Below, in pieces: positions 8,547 through 17,589 of a stretch of DNA of 64,000 bases; positions within the stretch are counted from its first letter, which is position 1, and every line of letters starts with the position of its first letter. Below the pieces are notes generated by a model that saw nothing but the letters and a program-made list of their open reading frames with translations, did not search any database and was not told the DNA's origin. Origin of the DNA: Beijerinckiaceae bacterium (GTDB lineage: Bacteria; Pseudomonadota; Alphaproteobacteria; Rhizobiales; Beijerinckiaceae); contig CANGFT010000003.1 in the NCBI GenBank assembly GCA_947453205.1, positions 90,859 through 154,858 on the forward strand, given 5' to 3'. Position numbers and translations under genes: made by a program.

Positions 8547-9818
8547 ATGAACCGTATGTCCTATCAGTTCTATGAGATGGCTCATCTGGCGGTCGCGCCT
8601 GCCCGCGCCTTGTCGGACGCCACCCGCTTCTTCCTGAAGACCCCGCTCAACCCGCTGACCCATACGGTCTGGGGCCGCAACATGGCGGCCTCCGCCGAAT
8701 TGTTCGAGCGTCTCACCCGCCGCTATGGCAAACCCAGCTTCGACCTGCCCCAGACCAAAATCGACGGCGTCCCCGTCGATGTCGTCGAAGAAATCGTCTG
8801 GATGAAGCCTTTCTGCCGGCTGATCCATTTCAACCGCCAGACGGACCGGCGCGATCCCCGCCTTTTGATCGTGGCGCCCCTGTCGGGCCATTACGCCACG
8901 CTTTTGCGCGGCACGGTCGAGGCCTTCCTGCCCCATTTCGACGTCTATATCACCGACTGGACCGATGCGCGGCTCGCGCCGCTGGCGGTCGGGAGCTTCG
9001 ACCTCGACGATTACATCGACTACCTCATCGAAATGATCCAGACCCTCGGCGCCGATGCGCCGGGCGCGGGGCTTCATACGCTGGGCGTCTGCCAGCCCTC
9101 GGTGCCGCTGATCGCCGCCACCGCCATCATGGAGGCGCGCAAGGATCCGCTCAGCCCGGCCTCCATGACGCTCATGGGCGGGCCGATCGACACGCGCCGC
9201 AGCCCCACCGCCGTCAACAAGCTGGCGCAGAAACGCGGCTCCGACTGGTTCCGGCAGAACTGCATCCACAAAGTGCCCTTCCCCTATCCGGGCGTCGGAC
9301 GCGAGGTCTATCCGGGCTTCCTTCAGCTCTCCGGCTTCATGGCGATGAACCTTGACCGGCACGTCAACGCCCATCTCGACATGTTCAATCATCTCGTCGA
9401 TGGCGATGGGGATTCAGCGGAGAAGCATCGCGACTTCTACGATGAATATATGGCCGTGATGGATCTCGACGCCGCTTATTATCTGCAGACCATCGATGCG
9501 GTCTTCGTGGAGCATGCCTTGCCCAGGGGTGTGATGAAGCATCGTGGTCAACTGATCGACCTGAAGGCGATCCATCGCTGCGGGCTCATGACCGTCGAAG
9601 GCGAGAAGGACGACATATCCGGCGTCGGCCAGACCCATGCGGCGCAGGATCTGTGCGTGAACATTCCCGACTCCCGCAAGCTGCATTATCTGCAGATGGG
9701 CGTCGGCCATTACGGCGTGTTCAATGGATCGCGCTTCCGCTCCGAGATCGCGCCGCGCATCGGCAAGTTCATCGCGAGCGTCGACGCGCAATCGGGCAAG
9801 AGCGCCGGACAGGCTTGA
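8547..9818 (+). CDS. phaZ: Intracellular polyhydroxyalkanoate depolymerase
   Basis: Alpha/beta hydrolase of 423 residues with the PHB_depo_C architecture. It would mobilise intracellular poly-3-hydroxybutyrate granules. The nucleophile elbow is Cys-based, LGVCQPSVPL with Cys182, as in the intracellular PhaZ of Ralstonia where cysteine replaces the usual serine. The conserved N-terminus MSYQFYEMAHLAVAPAR and the C-terminal HYGVFNGSRFRSEIAPRI fit the family. A start at 8547 is preferred; the frame is open to an ATG at 8484 and another ATG lies at 8556, and none has a strong ribosome binding site. It is divergent from regB. Confidence 0.9.
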   Translation: MNRMSYQFYEMAHLAVAPARALSDATRFFLKTPLNPLTHTVWGRNMAASAELFERLTRRYGKPSFDLPQTKIDGVPVDVVEEIVWMKPFCRLIHFNRQTDRRDPRLLIVAPLSGHYATLLRGTVEAFLPHFDVYITDWTDARLAPLAVGSFDLDDYIDYLIEMIQTLGADAPGAGLHTLGVCQPSVPLIAATAIMEARKDPLSPASMTLMGGPIDTRRSPTAVNKLAQKRGSDWFRQNCIHKVPFPYPGVGREVYPGFLQLSGFMAMNLDRHVNAHLDMFNHLVDGDGDSAEKHRDFYDEYMAVMDLDAAYYLQTIDAVFVEHALPRGVMKHRGQLIDLKAIHRCGLMTVEGEKDDISGVGQTHAAQDLCVNIPDSRKLHYLQMGVGHYGVFNGSRFRSEIAPRIGKFIASVDAQSGKSAGQA

Positions 9819-9895
9819 CGCTCCGCCTCGCATGAGTGCCCCACTGTAGCTTCGATGCACTGGCGACTCAGCGCGAAGGGGCTTAATCTGGCCTC

Positions 9896-10666
9896 ATGTT
9901 GCGCCTCTTCAAACGGACTGCGCCACAGCGCGATCCTCAGGAATTTCATGTTTCGCACGGGGCCGATTCCTACAGGATCGCCCTCAAGCGCGTGGCCGGC
10001 GCCACACGCTTCACCATCCGCGTGCGCTCGGCGACGCGCGATGTGGTGTTGACCATTCCGTTGCGCGGCTCGCTGACGGCGGCGCAGGATTTCGCGCAAC
10101 GTCATGCAGCCTGGATCGGCGCCCGCATGAGCAGATTGCCCAAGCCCATTCCCTTCCATCCCGATGAGACGATCCCCTTTGAAGGCGCGCCCCACCTCCT
10201 GCAGCATGACCCCGATGCGCGCGGGACCGTATGGCTGGGCGCGACGGCGGACGGCAGGCCCGCCCTGTGCGTGGCGGGCGATGCGCGTCATGTGCACAGG
10301 CGCGTGTCCGACTTTCTCAAACGCGAAGCGCGCAAGCGTCTCGAGCAATCCGTGAAGCGCCATTGCGCGAAGATCAATGTGAAGGCCCGCGACGTCACGC
10401 TGCGGGACACGACGAGCCGCTGGGGCTCCTGCTCGGCGAGCGGCGGCCTGAATTTTTCATGGCGCCTCATCATGGCCCCGCCGCATGTGCTCGACTATCT
10501 CGCCGCCCATGAAGTCGCCCATCTCATCCATATGAATCATTCGGATGAATTCTGGGCGCTCACGCGCAAGCTCTCAAGCGACGTCGATCGCGCCGAGGCC
10601 TGGCTCAAGGCCCATGGCGCCTCGCTGCATCGCTATGGCGCGCGCAGCGCAGGCGACGTTGATTGA
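9896..10666 (+). CDS. YgjP-like (DUF45) zinc metallopeptidase
   Basis: Protein of 256 residues with the SprT/YgjP-type zinc site HEVAH (205-209) and the third ligand His215 in HMNHSDEFW. The segment SRWGSCSASGGLNFSWRL just before it is the family signature. Substrates are unknown; the fold resembles M48-type peptidases. It lies 77 bases after phaZ on the same strand and is convergent with trmB. Confidence 0.87.
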   Translation: MLRLFKRTAPQRDPQEFHVSHGADSYRIALKRVAGATRFTIRVRSATRDVVLTIPLRGSLTAAQDFAQRHAAWIGARMSRLPKPIPFHPDETIPFEGAPHLLQHDPDARGTVWLGATADGRPALCVAGDARHVHRRVSDFLKREARKRLEQSVKRHCAKINVKARDVTLRDTTSRWGSCSASGGLNFSWRLIMAPPHVLDYLAAHEVAHLIHMNHSDEFWALTRKLSSDVDRAEAWLKAHGASLHRYGARSAGDVD

Positions 10667-10679
10667 TGACGCTGATGTA

Positions 10680-11402
10680 TCAGACCGGCGTCTGCGTGCG
10701 CACGAAGGTCAGATAAGACGAACGCCTGCCCTCGCGGATGGCCTTCTCTTCATAACGGGTGCGCGTATAGCCGGGCCATGGAAGCGCCCAGTCGTCCTGC
10801 CCCTGCGCGCTCCAGACGAACCAGGGGGACGGGAGCAGACGCGCCAGAGTCCAACCCGTGTAATCATCGATGTCGGAGGCGAAGCGGAAGACGCCGCCCG
10901 GCCGCAGCAGGCGCGCGAACTCACGCACGGAATGGTCCGAAACGAAACGACGCTTGCGCTGGCGACGCTTGGGCCAGGGGTCGGGATAGAGAAGATTGAT
11001 GCGGCCCATGCAGCCATCCGGCAGGGCATGGAGCGCATCATAGGCGTCGCCTGCATGAAGACGCACATTGTCGAGGCCATCGGTCTCGATGGCGGTCAGC
11101 ATCTTGGCGACGCCATTGATGAAGGGCTCGCAGCCGATGAAGCCGACATCGGGATTGTTCAGCGCATCCGCCGCCAGATGCTCGCCGCCGCCAAAGCCGA
11201 TCTCCATCCATAGATCATCCATGGATCGGGGGAACAGTCCGGCGGGATCGATGGCCTGCGCCACATCAAGCCGCAGGCGCGGCAGCAGGGTTTCGTAGCG
11301 GTCATTCTGATGGGTGCGCAGCGGCTTGCCCTTGCGCCGTCCGTGCAGGCCCGGGCGCATGTCCGCTGGGGAGGAATCATCGCGTTGAATGGAATCGCTC
11401 AT
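10680..11402 (-). CDS. trmB: tRNA (guanine-N7-)-methyltransferase
   Basis: SAM-dependent enzyme of 240 residues that makes m7G46 in the tRNA variable loop. Visible motifs are the SAM site WMEIGFGGGEHL, the acidic GCEPF, and NLLYPDPWPKRRQRKRR, the TrmB signature for tRNA binding and catalysis. The start ATG at 11402 gives MSDSIQRDD; the frame is open further upstream into the metK end, but that extension lacks similarity. A strong terminator between metK and this ATG leaves only about 8 bases after its U-tract, with GGTGGG as the likely ribosome binding site. Confidence 0.93.
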   Translation of the reverse strand: MSDSIQRDDSSPADMRPGLHGRRKGKPLRTHQNDRYETLLPRLRLDVAQAIDPAGLFPRSMDDLWMEIGFGGGEHLAADALNNPDVGFIGCEPFINGVAKMLTAIETDGLDNVRLHAGDAYDALHALPDGCMGRINLLYPDPWPKRRQRKRRFVSDHSVREFARLLRPGGVFRFASDIDDYTGWTLARLLPSPWFVWSAQGQDDWALPWPGYTRTRYEEKAIREGRRSSYLTFVRTQTPV

Positions 11403-11410
11403 GGGCCCAC

Positions 11411-11439
11411 CAATAAAAAGCGCCGGACGAATCCGGCGC
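11411..11439 (-). terminator. Terminator between metK and trmB
   Basis: On the minus strand, a perfect 8-bp stem GCGCCGGA/TCCGGCGC with a UUCG loop is followed by TTTTTATTG. It lies 33 bases past the metK stop. It should end most metK transcripts and leave trmB to read-through or to its own promoter inside metK. On the plus strand the same hairpin is followed by GATTTTC, so weak bidirectional function for the convergent gene is possible. Confidence 0.85.
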
Positions 11440-11472
11440 GATTTTCTTGTTCGTGACTGATCGGGCGTGCGA

Positions 11473-12663
11473 TCAGGAGAAGTGGCTCTTGAGGGCGGCG
11501 GCGAGATCCGTCTTCTCCCAGGAGAAGCCGCCCTGCGCATCAGGCTCGCGACCGAAATGTCCGAAGGACGAGGTGCGGGCGTAGATGGGCTTGTTGAGCT
11601 GGAGATGCTCGCGGATGCCGCGCGGCGTCAGGTTCATGACGTCCATCAGAACCGTCTCGAGCTTGGCGGTGTCGACATGGCCGGTGTCATGCAGATCGGC
11701 GTAGATCGACAGCGGCTTGGCGACGCCGATGGCGTAGGCGAGCTGCAGGGTGCAGCGGTCGGCGAGACCGGCGGCCACCACGTTCTTGGCGAGGTAACGC
11801 GCCGCATAGGCGGCGGAGCGGTCGACCTTGGTCGGATCCTTGCCCGAGAAGGCGCCGCCGCCGTGGGGGGCCGCGCCGCCGTAGGTGTCGACGATGATCT
11901 TGCGGCCGGTGAGGCCGCAGTCGCCATCGGGACCGCCGATGTAGAACTTGCCGGTCGGGTTGATGTGCCAGACCGTGTCCTTGCTGATCCAGCCATCGGG
12001 CAGGGCCTTGCGGACATAGGGCTCGACCAGTTCGCGCACCTGCGCGGAGGTCAGGTCTTCGATGAGATGCTGGTGCGACACGACGATCTGCGTCACGCCG
12101 ACGGGCTTGCCGTCTTCATAGCGCACGGTGACCTGGCTCTTGGAGTCGGGGCCGAGGCCCTTCTCCGTGCCGGCATGACGGGCTTCGGAGATCAGGCGCA
12201 GGATCTTGTGGGCGTAGTGGATGGGGGCCGGCATCAGCTCGGGGGTCTCGCGGCAGGCGTAGCCGAACATGATGCCCTGGTCGCCCGCGCCCTCGTCCTT
12301 GTTGCCAGCGGCGTCGACGCCCTGGGCGATGTCCGCGGACTGGGAATGCAGGAGCACATCGATCTTGGCGTGCTCCCAGTGGAAGCCTTCCTGCTCATAG
12401 CCGATGTCGCGGATGGCCTTGCGGGCGATCTGGACGATCGTGTCCTCTTCGATGCGCGGGCCGCGCACTTCACCAGCGATCACGACACGGTTGGTGGTGG
12501 CGAGGGTCTCGCAGGCGACGCGGATCTGGTAGGGGTCGAGGCCAGCGGCCGCGCCTTCCCGGAAGAACAGATCCACGACCTCGTCGGAAATCCGGTCGCA
12601 AACCTTGTCGGGATGGCCTTCGGAGACCGATTCACTGGTGAAAAGATAGCTTTTACGGGCCAC
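11473..12663 (-). CDS. metK: S-adenosylmethionine synthetase
   Basis: Makes SAM from methionine and ATP; 396 residues, standard size. Signatures include [19 protein letters not shown] at the N-terminus, the GAGDQG motif near residue 125, and the P-loop-like [19 protein letters not shown] in the C-terminal third. The start is GTG at 12663 with CGGAGG 7 bases upstream. The gene sits between the PraR-like regulator and trmB, an arrangement common in Hyphomicrobiales. I could not match the leader to a SAM riboswitch. Confidence 0.97.
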   Translation of the reverse strand: MARKSYLFTSESVSEGHPDKVCDRISDEVVDLFFREGAAAGLDPYQIRVACETLATTNRVVIAGEVRGPRIEEDTIVQIARKAIRDIGYEQEGFHWEHAKIDVLLHSQSADIAQGVDAAGNKDEGAGDQGIMFGYACRETPELMPAPIHYAHKILRLISEARHAGTEKGLGPDSKSQVTVRYEDGKPVGVTQIVVSHQHLIEDLTSAQVRELVEPYVRKALPDGWISKDTVWHINPTGKFYIGGPDGDCGLTGRKIIVDTYGGAAPHGGGAFSGKDPTKVDRSAAYAARYLAKNVVAAGLADRCTLQLAYAIGVAKPLSIYADLHDTGHVDTAKLETVLMDVMNLTPRGIREHLQLNKPIYARTSSFGHFGREPDAQGGFSWEKTDLAAALKSHFS

Positions 12664-12754
12664 AAACGCCTCCGGTGGATGTCAAGCCGCAACGAGTGAA
12701 AGTCCTCGTCTTGTGCGGTGTTCATGAGTTTTTTGCGCAGTCTTTTTTACAGAC

Positions 12755-12807
12755 CGCGTTCGTTTGGTCAAGCCGAATGGGCTGTTTCGTTCTGTAAAGC
12801 GAACGCG
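12755..12807. repeat. Inverted repeat in the regulator-metK intergenic region
   Basis: CGCGTTCG (12755-12762) is matched by CGAACGCG (12800-12807), separated by 37 bases. The distal arm abuts the stop codon of the upstream HTH gene. Inside are two similar half-palindromic blocks, TTCGTTTGGTCAAGCCGAA and TTCGTTCTGTAAAGCGAA. It may fold as a large stem-loop in the 144-base leader before metK, or serve as an operator. Function is not known. Confidence 0.4.
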
Positions 12808-13224
12808 CTAGTCGGCGCCCGCCTCCTCGCTGGCGGCGATGGCGACCACCAGATCGACGACGCGGCGGCGCACCTTGGGATCCCTGATGCTCACAAAGGC
12901 CTTGTTGAGCTGGAGGCCTTCGACCGTGGAGAGAAAATCGACCACATAGGCCGAGGAAGGCCGCTCCGAAAAGCCGCCGGGGGTTTCAGAAGAGCTCGTC
13001 GGAGCGTCTTCGAAGAAGAAGGACGGGGACATGTCCAGAACCTTGGCGATGTCCTGCAGCCGACCCGCGCCGATGCGGTTGGCGCCCTTCTCGTATTTCT
13101 GCACCTGCTGGAAGGTGACGCCCAAGGCCTCGCCGAGCTTCTCCTGGCTCATGCCCAGGAGCATGCGGCGCATCCTGACACGGCTGCCCACATGCTTGTC
13201 GATGGGATTTGGAGCTTTCGGCAC
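12808..13224 (-). CDS. PraR/PhrR-like XRE-family regulator
   Basis: Small DNA-binding protein of 138 residues. The HTH_3 domain spans about 13-70 (GSRVRMRRMLLGMSQEKLG ... FQQVQKYEKGANRI), followed by a SFFFEDAP segment and a C-terminal helical tail. This layout, and its place upstream of metK and downstream of lnt, match PraR of rhizobia (a repressor of surface-attachment and quorum-sensing genes) and PhrR of Sinorhizobium. Start is GTG at 13224 with GAGG upstream. Repeats of GTCAAC precede the gene and suggest autoregulation. The exact regulon here is unknown. Confidence 0.82.
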   Translation of the reverse strand: MPKAPNPIDKHVGSRVRMRRMLLGMSQEKLGEALGVTFQQVQKYEKGANRIGAGRLQDIAKVLDMSPSFFFEDAPTSSSETPGGFSERPSSAYVVDFLSTVEGLQLNKAFVSIRDPKVRRRVVDLVVAIAASEEAGAD

Positions 13225-13300
13225 GCGCGACCTCGAAATGCGGGGATCCGGCTCGACGTTTCCCCTGCGTCTTCAGCCTATCTTGTGGCTGTGATGGTTC

Positions 13301-13348
13301 GTTGACAATAGGTCAACAAGCTATCCAGGTGAGAGTCAACAGGCTATC
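13301..13348 (-). promoter_or_regulatory. GTCAAC repeat operator upstream of the PraR-like gene
   Basis: A perfect inverted repeat GTTGAC-N5-GTCAAC (13301-13317) overlaps a 14-base direct repeat, GTCAACAAGCTATC (13312-13325) and GTCAACAGGCTATC (13335-13348). The direct repeat has 13 of 14 identities and a 23-base period. On the minus strand these give TTGACC and TTGACT, so a -35 element may be embedded. It lies 77-124 bases before the GTG start, the right place for an autoregulatory operator. Which protein binds is inferred. Confidence 0.55.
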
Positions 13349-13430
13349 ACTCGCCAAAGTCAGGGCTTCTAACGGGCGGCTTTCGGCCAAGTAATAGTTG
13401 TCTTTCGCAAACAAATGGGACTGGCGGCCT

Positions 13431-15074
13431 TCAGCGCGGCTCCCTGCGCCAGAGCAGCGCTCCAAAAAGACAGAGCAGCAACAAGGCCATGGGCCCGGTC
13501 AGCGCATCGCCGGCGAAGAAAGTGGCGGGCGCGGGGCGCGGAAGCGCGCTGTCGATCACGCCATCTGAGCCCAGCGGCAGCTTGTGGAGAACGCGCCCAT
13601 AGCCATCGACCACGGCCGAAAGGCCCGTATTGGCGGCGCGCACAAGCGGCAGCCCCTCCTCCACCGCGCGCAGGCGCGCCTGGGCGAAATGCTGGTGCGG
13701 CCCGGTGGTCAGGCCGAACCAGCCGTCATTGGTGACGTTCAGCATCAGGCCCGGCCGCTCGCCCGAGGGATCCGCGGGAACCGTCTCACCGGGGAAAATG
13801 GCCTCATAACAGACGAGGCCTGCGGCAGGCGGCAGGCCGGGCGCCTCGAACAGGCGCCGCCGGGCGCCGGGCTCGAAGCCGCCGGGAATATGCACGAAAT
13901 GGCGCAGGCCGAAGGATTCCAGAAGGGCGCTGAAAGGCAGGTATTCGCCAAAGGGCACGAGATGGGTCTTGTCATAGCTCGCGACGATCTCGCCGCCATT
14001 GGCGAGGGCCTGGATCGAATTGTAGTAGAGCGTGTTGAACTCGCCGGGCAGGCCGCGCCGGGTCTCCCCCATCCGCGCCGCGCCGGTGATCAGCACGGTC
14101 CCCCGGCCGAGAAACCCCCCGATCCGCGACAGGGCCGCAGCGTCGCGCGAGAGGATGAAGGGAAAGGCGGATTCAGGCCAGATCAGGTGGGTGGCGTCGC
14201 TGACGCCGGAGGTCGTCGGCGAGGTCGCGCGATCGGAGAGGCTGAGATAGCGATCGAGGATCTGATCCTTGAAGTCGGCGCGGAATTTCTCGTCCTGCGG
14301 CAGATTGGGCTGCATGATGCGCAGCCGCACCCCGGACACGACATCGCCGGACGCGCCCGCCAGACGCAGGGCGCCGCCGCCCGTGATGAGCCCCAGCAGC
14401 AAAAGCCCGAGCGCCGCAGGCGCCAGAGCGCCCGGCGGCTTGCGCCGACCGCGAAAACCATCCGCCAGACAGGCGGGCGCGGCGAAGATCAGGACCGCCA
14501 GAACATTGAGGCCATATAGACCCACCAGCGCCGCAGGCTGGGCGAGAACGACATTGCCCCCGAGCGCCATGCCCAAAGCGTTCCAGGGAAAGCCTGTCGC
14601 CACCACGCCCCGCAGCCACTCGCTGACCCCAAGCCCGAAGGCGAGCGCCATGACGCGCCCCGGTCCTGCGCTCCACAACAGGCGCGCAAGGCCAAAGCCG
14701 AGGCACATGAAAAGGGCGAGCACGGCGGGCAGGCCGAAAATGGCGAAGGGCATGGCCCAGGCGAATTGTTCGGGCTCCACCAGAAAAGCCGCGCCCAGCC
14801 ACCACAGGCCCGCTACGAAAAAGCCGAAGCCCAGCCACCAGCCATCGCGCGCCGCCGCGAGCGACGATGCGAGGAGCGCGGCGTTGCGCCAACCCGCGCC
14901 CTTCGTCGCCTGCGACGATCCATCGATCAGCCAGACTGCGACGACCATGGGGATGACGAGCGCGGGGAAAAGATCGAAGGGCGCCATCGCGAGCGCACCC
15001 ACGGCGCCTGCGAGGAAAGCCAGCAAGCGGCGGCGCCATCCGAAGGACAATATGATGCTGTCAGCCAGAACCAT
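13431..15074 (-). CDS. lnt: Apolipoprotein N-acyltransferase
   Basis: Inner-membrane enzyme of 547 residues that adds the third acyl chain to lipoproteins. N-terminal helices (about 15-230) precede a nitrilase-type periplasmic domain with the full triad: Glu301 in WPESAFPF, Lys369 in YDKTHLVPFGEYLP and Cys422 in GLVCYEAIFP. It is the last gene of the minus cluster miaB-phoH-ybeY-corC-lnt, 45 bases after corC. Confidence 0.95.
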   Translation of the reverse strand: MVLADSIILSFGWRRRLLAFLAGAVGALAMAPFDLFPALVIPMVVAVWLIDGSSQATKGAGWRNAALLASSLAAARDGWWLGFGFFVAGLWWLGAAFLVEPEQFAWAMPFAIFGLPAVLALFMCLGFGLARLLWSAGPGRVMALAFGLGVSEWLRGVVATGFPWNALGMALGGNVVLAQPAALVGLYGLNVLAVLIFAAPACLADGFRGRRKPPGALAPAALGLLLLGLITGGGALRLAGASGDVVSGVRLRIMQPNLPQDEKFRADFKDQILDRYLSLSDRATSPTTSGVSDATHLIWPESAFPFILSRDAAALSRIGGFLGRGTVLITGAARMGETRRGLPGEFNTLYYNSIQALANGGEIVASYDKTHLVPFGEYLPFSALLESFGLRHFVHIPGGFEPGARRRLFEAPGLPPAAGLVCYEAIFPGETVPADPSGERPGLMLNVTNDGWFGLTTGPHQHFAQARLRAVEEGLPLVRAANTGLSAVVDGYGRVLHKLPLGSDGVIDSALPRPAPATFFAGDALTGPMALLLLCLFGALLWRREPR

Positions 15075-15119
15075 TCAAATCATCTCGTCAATGAAACCGA
15101 ACCCAATCAAACCTTCTTG

Positions 15120-16043
15120 TCAGCCGTTCTTGCGGATCCTTATTTTCTTCACCCGCCGCGGATCAGCGTCGAGCACTTCGCATTCGAGCGTCTCGTCCAA
15201 CTGGATGATTTCGCCGCGCGCAGGCACATGGCCCGCAAATGCGGACACAAGGCCCGCGATCGTGTCGACCTCCTCAAGATCGACCAGGCCGTCAAGCTGC
15301 GCGTCGAGCGCCAGCGACACATCCTCAAGGCTGGCGCGGCCATCGACGATGAAGCCGCCATCGGGCGCGGCCACGATCTGCGGCGCCTCTTCCAGGTCAT
15401 GCTCGTCCTCGATGTCGCCCACGATGGTCTCGACGATGTCCTCGATGGAGACGAGCCCATCGGTGCCGCCGTATTCATCGATGACCAGCGCGATATGCGT
15501 GCGCGTCGCCTGCATCTTCACGAGCAGATCAAGCGCGGGCATGGACGGCGGGGCGAAGAGCACGGGGCGAAGAATCCGCGCCAGAGACAGCGGCGTCGTC
15601 AGATCGACGCCATCGAGGCTCCTGAGTTTGACCGCTTCGCGCGCGCCGCCGGGCTCGGCCACCTTGGCGAGGAAATCCACGAAGTCGCGGATATGAACCA
15701 TGCCGCGGGGATCATCGAGCGTTTCGCCATAAGCGGGGATGCGCGAATGGCCCGCCGTGCGGAAAATGGAGAGAACCTCGCCGAGCGTGGCGTCGGCGCG
15801 CACGCTGACGATGTCGGCGCGGGGCACCATGACATCGGCCACGCGCAGTTCATGCAGCGACAGGACGTTTCTGAGGATCAGGCGCTCCTGCGGCGTGAAA
15901 TCCGCATTGGTGGAGGAATCCTCCAGCGCGTCCTCGATGTCTTCACGCACGGAGGGGCCCTGCAGGCCGAAGAGGGCCCGCAAGCGATCAAAGAGCCCCG
16001 GCTTTTCTGTGCCGGACGGTGGATTTGTGTCGGCGCCGCTCAT
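15120..16043 (-). CDS. corC: CorC/HlyC-family CBS-domain protein
   Basis: Soluble protein of 307 residues with a CBS pair (about 70-205, beginning VADVMVPRADIVSV) and a C-terminal CorC_HlyC domain (about 215-300). CorC proteins are tied to Mg2+/Co2+ efflux and stress tolerance. The acidic stretch EYGGTDGLVSIEDIVETIVGD is typical. The ATG overlaps the ybeY stop by ATGA, so translation is probably coupled. The N-terminal transmembrane DUF21 found in larger relatives is absent, as expected for CorC. Confidence 0.92.
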   Translation of the reverse strand: MSGADTNPPSGTEKPGLFDRLRALFGLQGPSVREDIEDALEDSSTNADFTPQERLILRNVLSLHELRVADVMVPRADIVSVRADATLGEVLSIFRTAGHSRIPAYGETLDDPRGMVHIRDFVDFLAKVAEPGGAREAVKLRSLDGVDLTTPLSLARILRPVLFAPPSMPALDLLVKMQATRTHIALVIDEYGGTDGLVSIEDIVETIVGDIEDEHDLEEAPQIVAAPDGGFIVDGRASLEDVSLALDAQLDGLVDLEEVDTIAGLVSAFAGHVPARGEIIQLDETLECEVLDADPRRVKKIRIRKNG

Positions 16044-16537
16044 CTTTCAGTCAAGTCCCGGTCGGTCATGGCGTAGGGGTCGGCGACGCCGAGCTGCCCA
16101 AGGATGCTGGTCTCCAGCGCCTCCATCTCATCCGCCTCTTCGTCCGTTTCATGGTCGTAGCCGATGAGATGCAGGAAGCCGTGCAGCACCATATGCATAT
16201 AGTGATCCCTGAAGCTCTTCGCCTCCTCCTGCGCCTCGCGCGCCACGGTCTCATAGGCGATGGCGATGTCGCCGACCGCGGGAGATTTCGCCAGCATGGC
16301 GGGGGGAGCGGCGGGAAAGGAGAGCACATTGGTCGGCTTGTCGAGCCCGCGCCATTCGCGGTTGATGCCGCGTATGCGCGCATCATCGCACAAGAGCAGG
16401 CTGACCTCCGCCTGAGGCATGAGTTTGATTTTCAAAGTCGCGACGGCTTTGGCGATGACCTCGCTGGCGAGGGGCTCGAACCCCTCGTGTCGGCTCCAGG
16501 CGTCGCATTCCACCAGCGTCGAAAGCACAGGGCTCAT
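16040..16537 (-). CDS. ybeY: Endoribonuclease YbeY (rRNA maturation factor)
   Basis: Zinc-dependent single-strand endonuclease needed for 16S rRNA 3' maturation and ribosome quality control; 165 residues. The zinc motif HGFLHLIGYDH gives His119, His123 and His129. The N-terminal LLLCDDARIRGINREWRG and KPTNVLSFP blocks are conserved. It overlaps phoH upstream and corC downstream by 4 bases each. Confidence 0.95.
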   Translation of the reverse strand: MSPVLSTLVECDAWSRHEGFEPLASEVIAKAVATLKIKLMPQAEVSLLLCDDARIRGINREWRGLDKPTNVLSFPAAPPAMLAKSPAVGDIAIAYETVAREAQEEAKSFRDHYMHMVLHGFLHLIGYDHETDEEADEMEALETSILGQLGVADPYAMTDRDLTER

Positions 16538-17589
16538 GAGCGCGCAGCAGCCTCCCGGCCCGAAGCCTCATAGGCGTCGACGATGCGGCGCACGAGATCG
16601 TGGCGCACCACATCGGCGGCGCGGAACCGCACATGGCCCACGCCTTCAAGTTCGCTCAGCAGGCCAACGGCCTCGCTCAATCCCGACTTCTGGCCGGGCG
16701 GCAGATCGGTCTGGGTGGGATCGCCCGTGATGATCATGCGCGAGCCCTCGCCAAGGCGCGTCAGAAACATCTTCATCTGCATGGAGGTCGCATTCTGCGC
16801 TTCATCAAGCAGGACGCAGGAGCCGGTGAGCGTGCGCCCGCGCATGAAGGCCAGCGGCGCGACTTCGATCATGCCGGTCTGCATGCCCCGCTCCACCGTG
16901 CGGCCGTCCATGAAGTCATAGAGGGCGTCATAGATGGGCCGCAGATAGGGGTCGACCTTCTCGCGCATGTCGCCGGGCAGAAAGCCGAGCCGCTCGCCCG
17001 CTTCCACAGCGGGACGCGAGAGGATGAGCCGCTCCACCACGCCCTGCTCGAGCAGCGAGACGGCATGGCCGACCGCAAGCCATGTCTTGCCAGTGCCCGC
17101 AGGCCCTTCGGCGAAAACAAGCTCATGCTTCTTCAGGAGACGCAGATAAAGATCCTGCGCGGCGTTGCGCGCGCGCACCATGCCGCGCTTGCGCGTGCCG
17201 ATCTGCTCGAAGACATTGCGCGCGGGCTCGGCGGCCTTGTCCTTGGGGAAGAGCGAGCCTTGCAGGGCGCCCTCTTCAATGGCGCCGTCGACATCGCCCA
17301 GCGTGATCGCCTGGCCGCGCCGCACACGCTCGTAAAGAATTTCGAGCACGCGCCGCGCCTGTTCGCAGGCGTCCGGCGCGCCCTTGATGATGACGTGGTT
17401 GCCATTGGCCACTGCAGACACTTCAAGCTTCCGCTCGACCTTGGCGATGTTCTGGTCATAGAGGCCAAAGACCAGCGAGCCAAAGCGATTGTCTGCGAAA
17501 GCGAGGGTGATCTCGCTGGAGTCAGCGTTTCGCTCAATGCGCGCCCCTGATGCCGGCGCTTCGCTGCGACCCGTCGATGTCGGCCTCAA
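16534..17589 (-). CDS. phoH: PhoH-like ATPase
   Basis: ATPase of 351 residues with an N-terminal KH-like region (about 25-100) and a P-loop core: Walker A GPAGTGKT at 162-169 and Walker [10 protein letters not shown]. PhoH/PhoL proteins are thought to act in RNA metabolism together with YbeY, which fits the phoH-ybeY overlap here. The gene start overlaps the miaB stop by 4 bases. Confidence 0.93.
   Translation of the reverse strand: MRPTSTGRSEAPASGARIERNADSSEITLAFADNRFGSLVFGLYDQNIAKVERKLEVSAVANGNHVIIKGAPDACEQARRVLEILYERVRRGQAITLGDVDGAIEEGALQGSLFPKDKAAEPARNVFEQIGTRKRGMVRARNAAQDLYLRLLKKHELVFAEGPAGTGKTWLAVGHAVSLLEQGVVERLILSRPAVEAGERLGFLPGDMREKVDPYLRPIYDALYDFMDGRTVERGMQTGMIEVAPLAFMRGRTLTGSCVLLDEAQNATSMQMKMFLTRLGEGSRMIITGDPTQTDLPPGQKSGLSEAVGLLSELEGVGHVRFRAADVVRHDLVRRIVDAYEASGREAAARS

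Noticed and set aside
12664..12723. SAM riboswitch upstream of metK
   Set aside because: A CGTTGCGGCTTGACATCC stretch recalled the SAM/SAH class, but the conserved pairing and core bases are not met.
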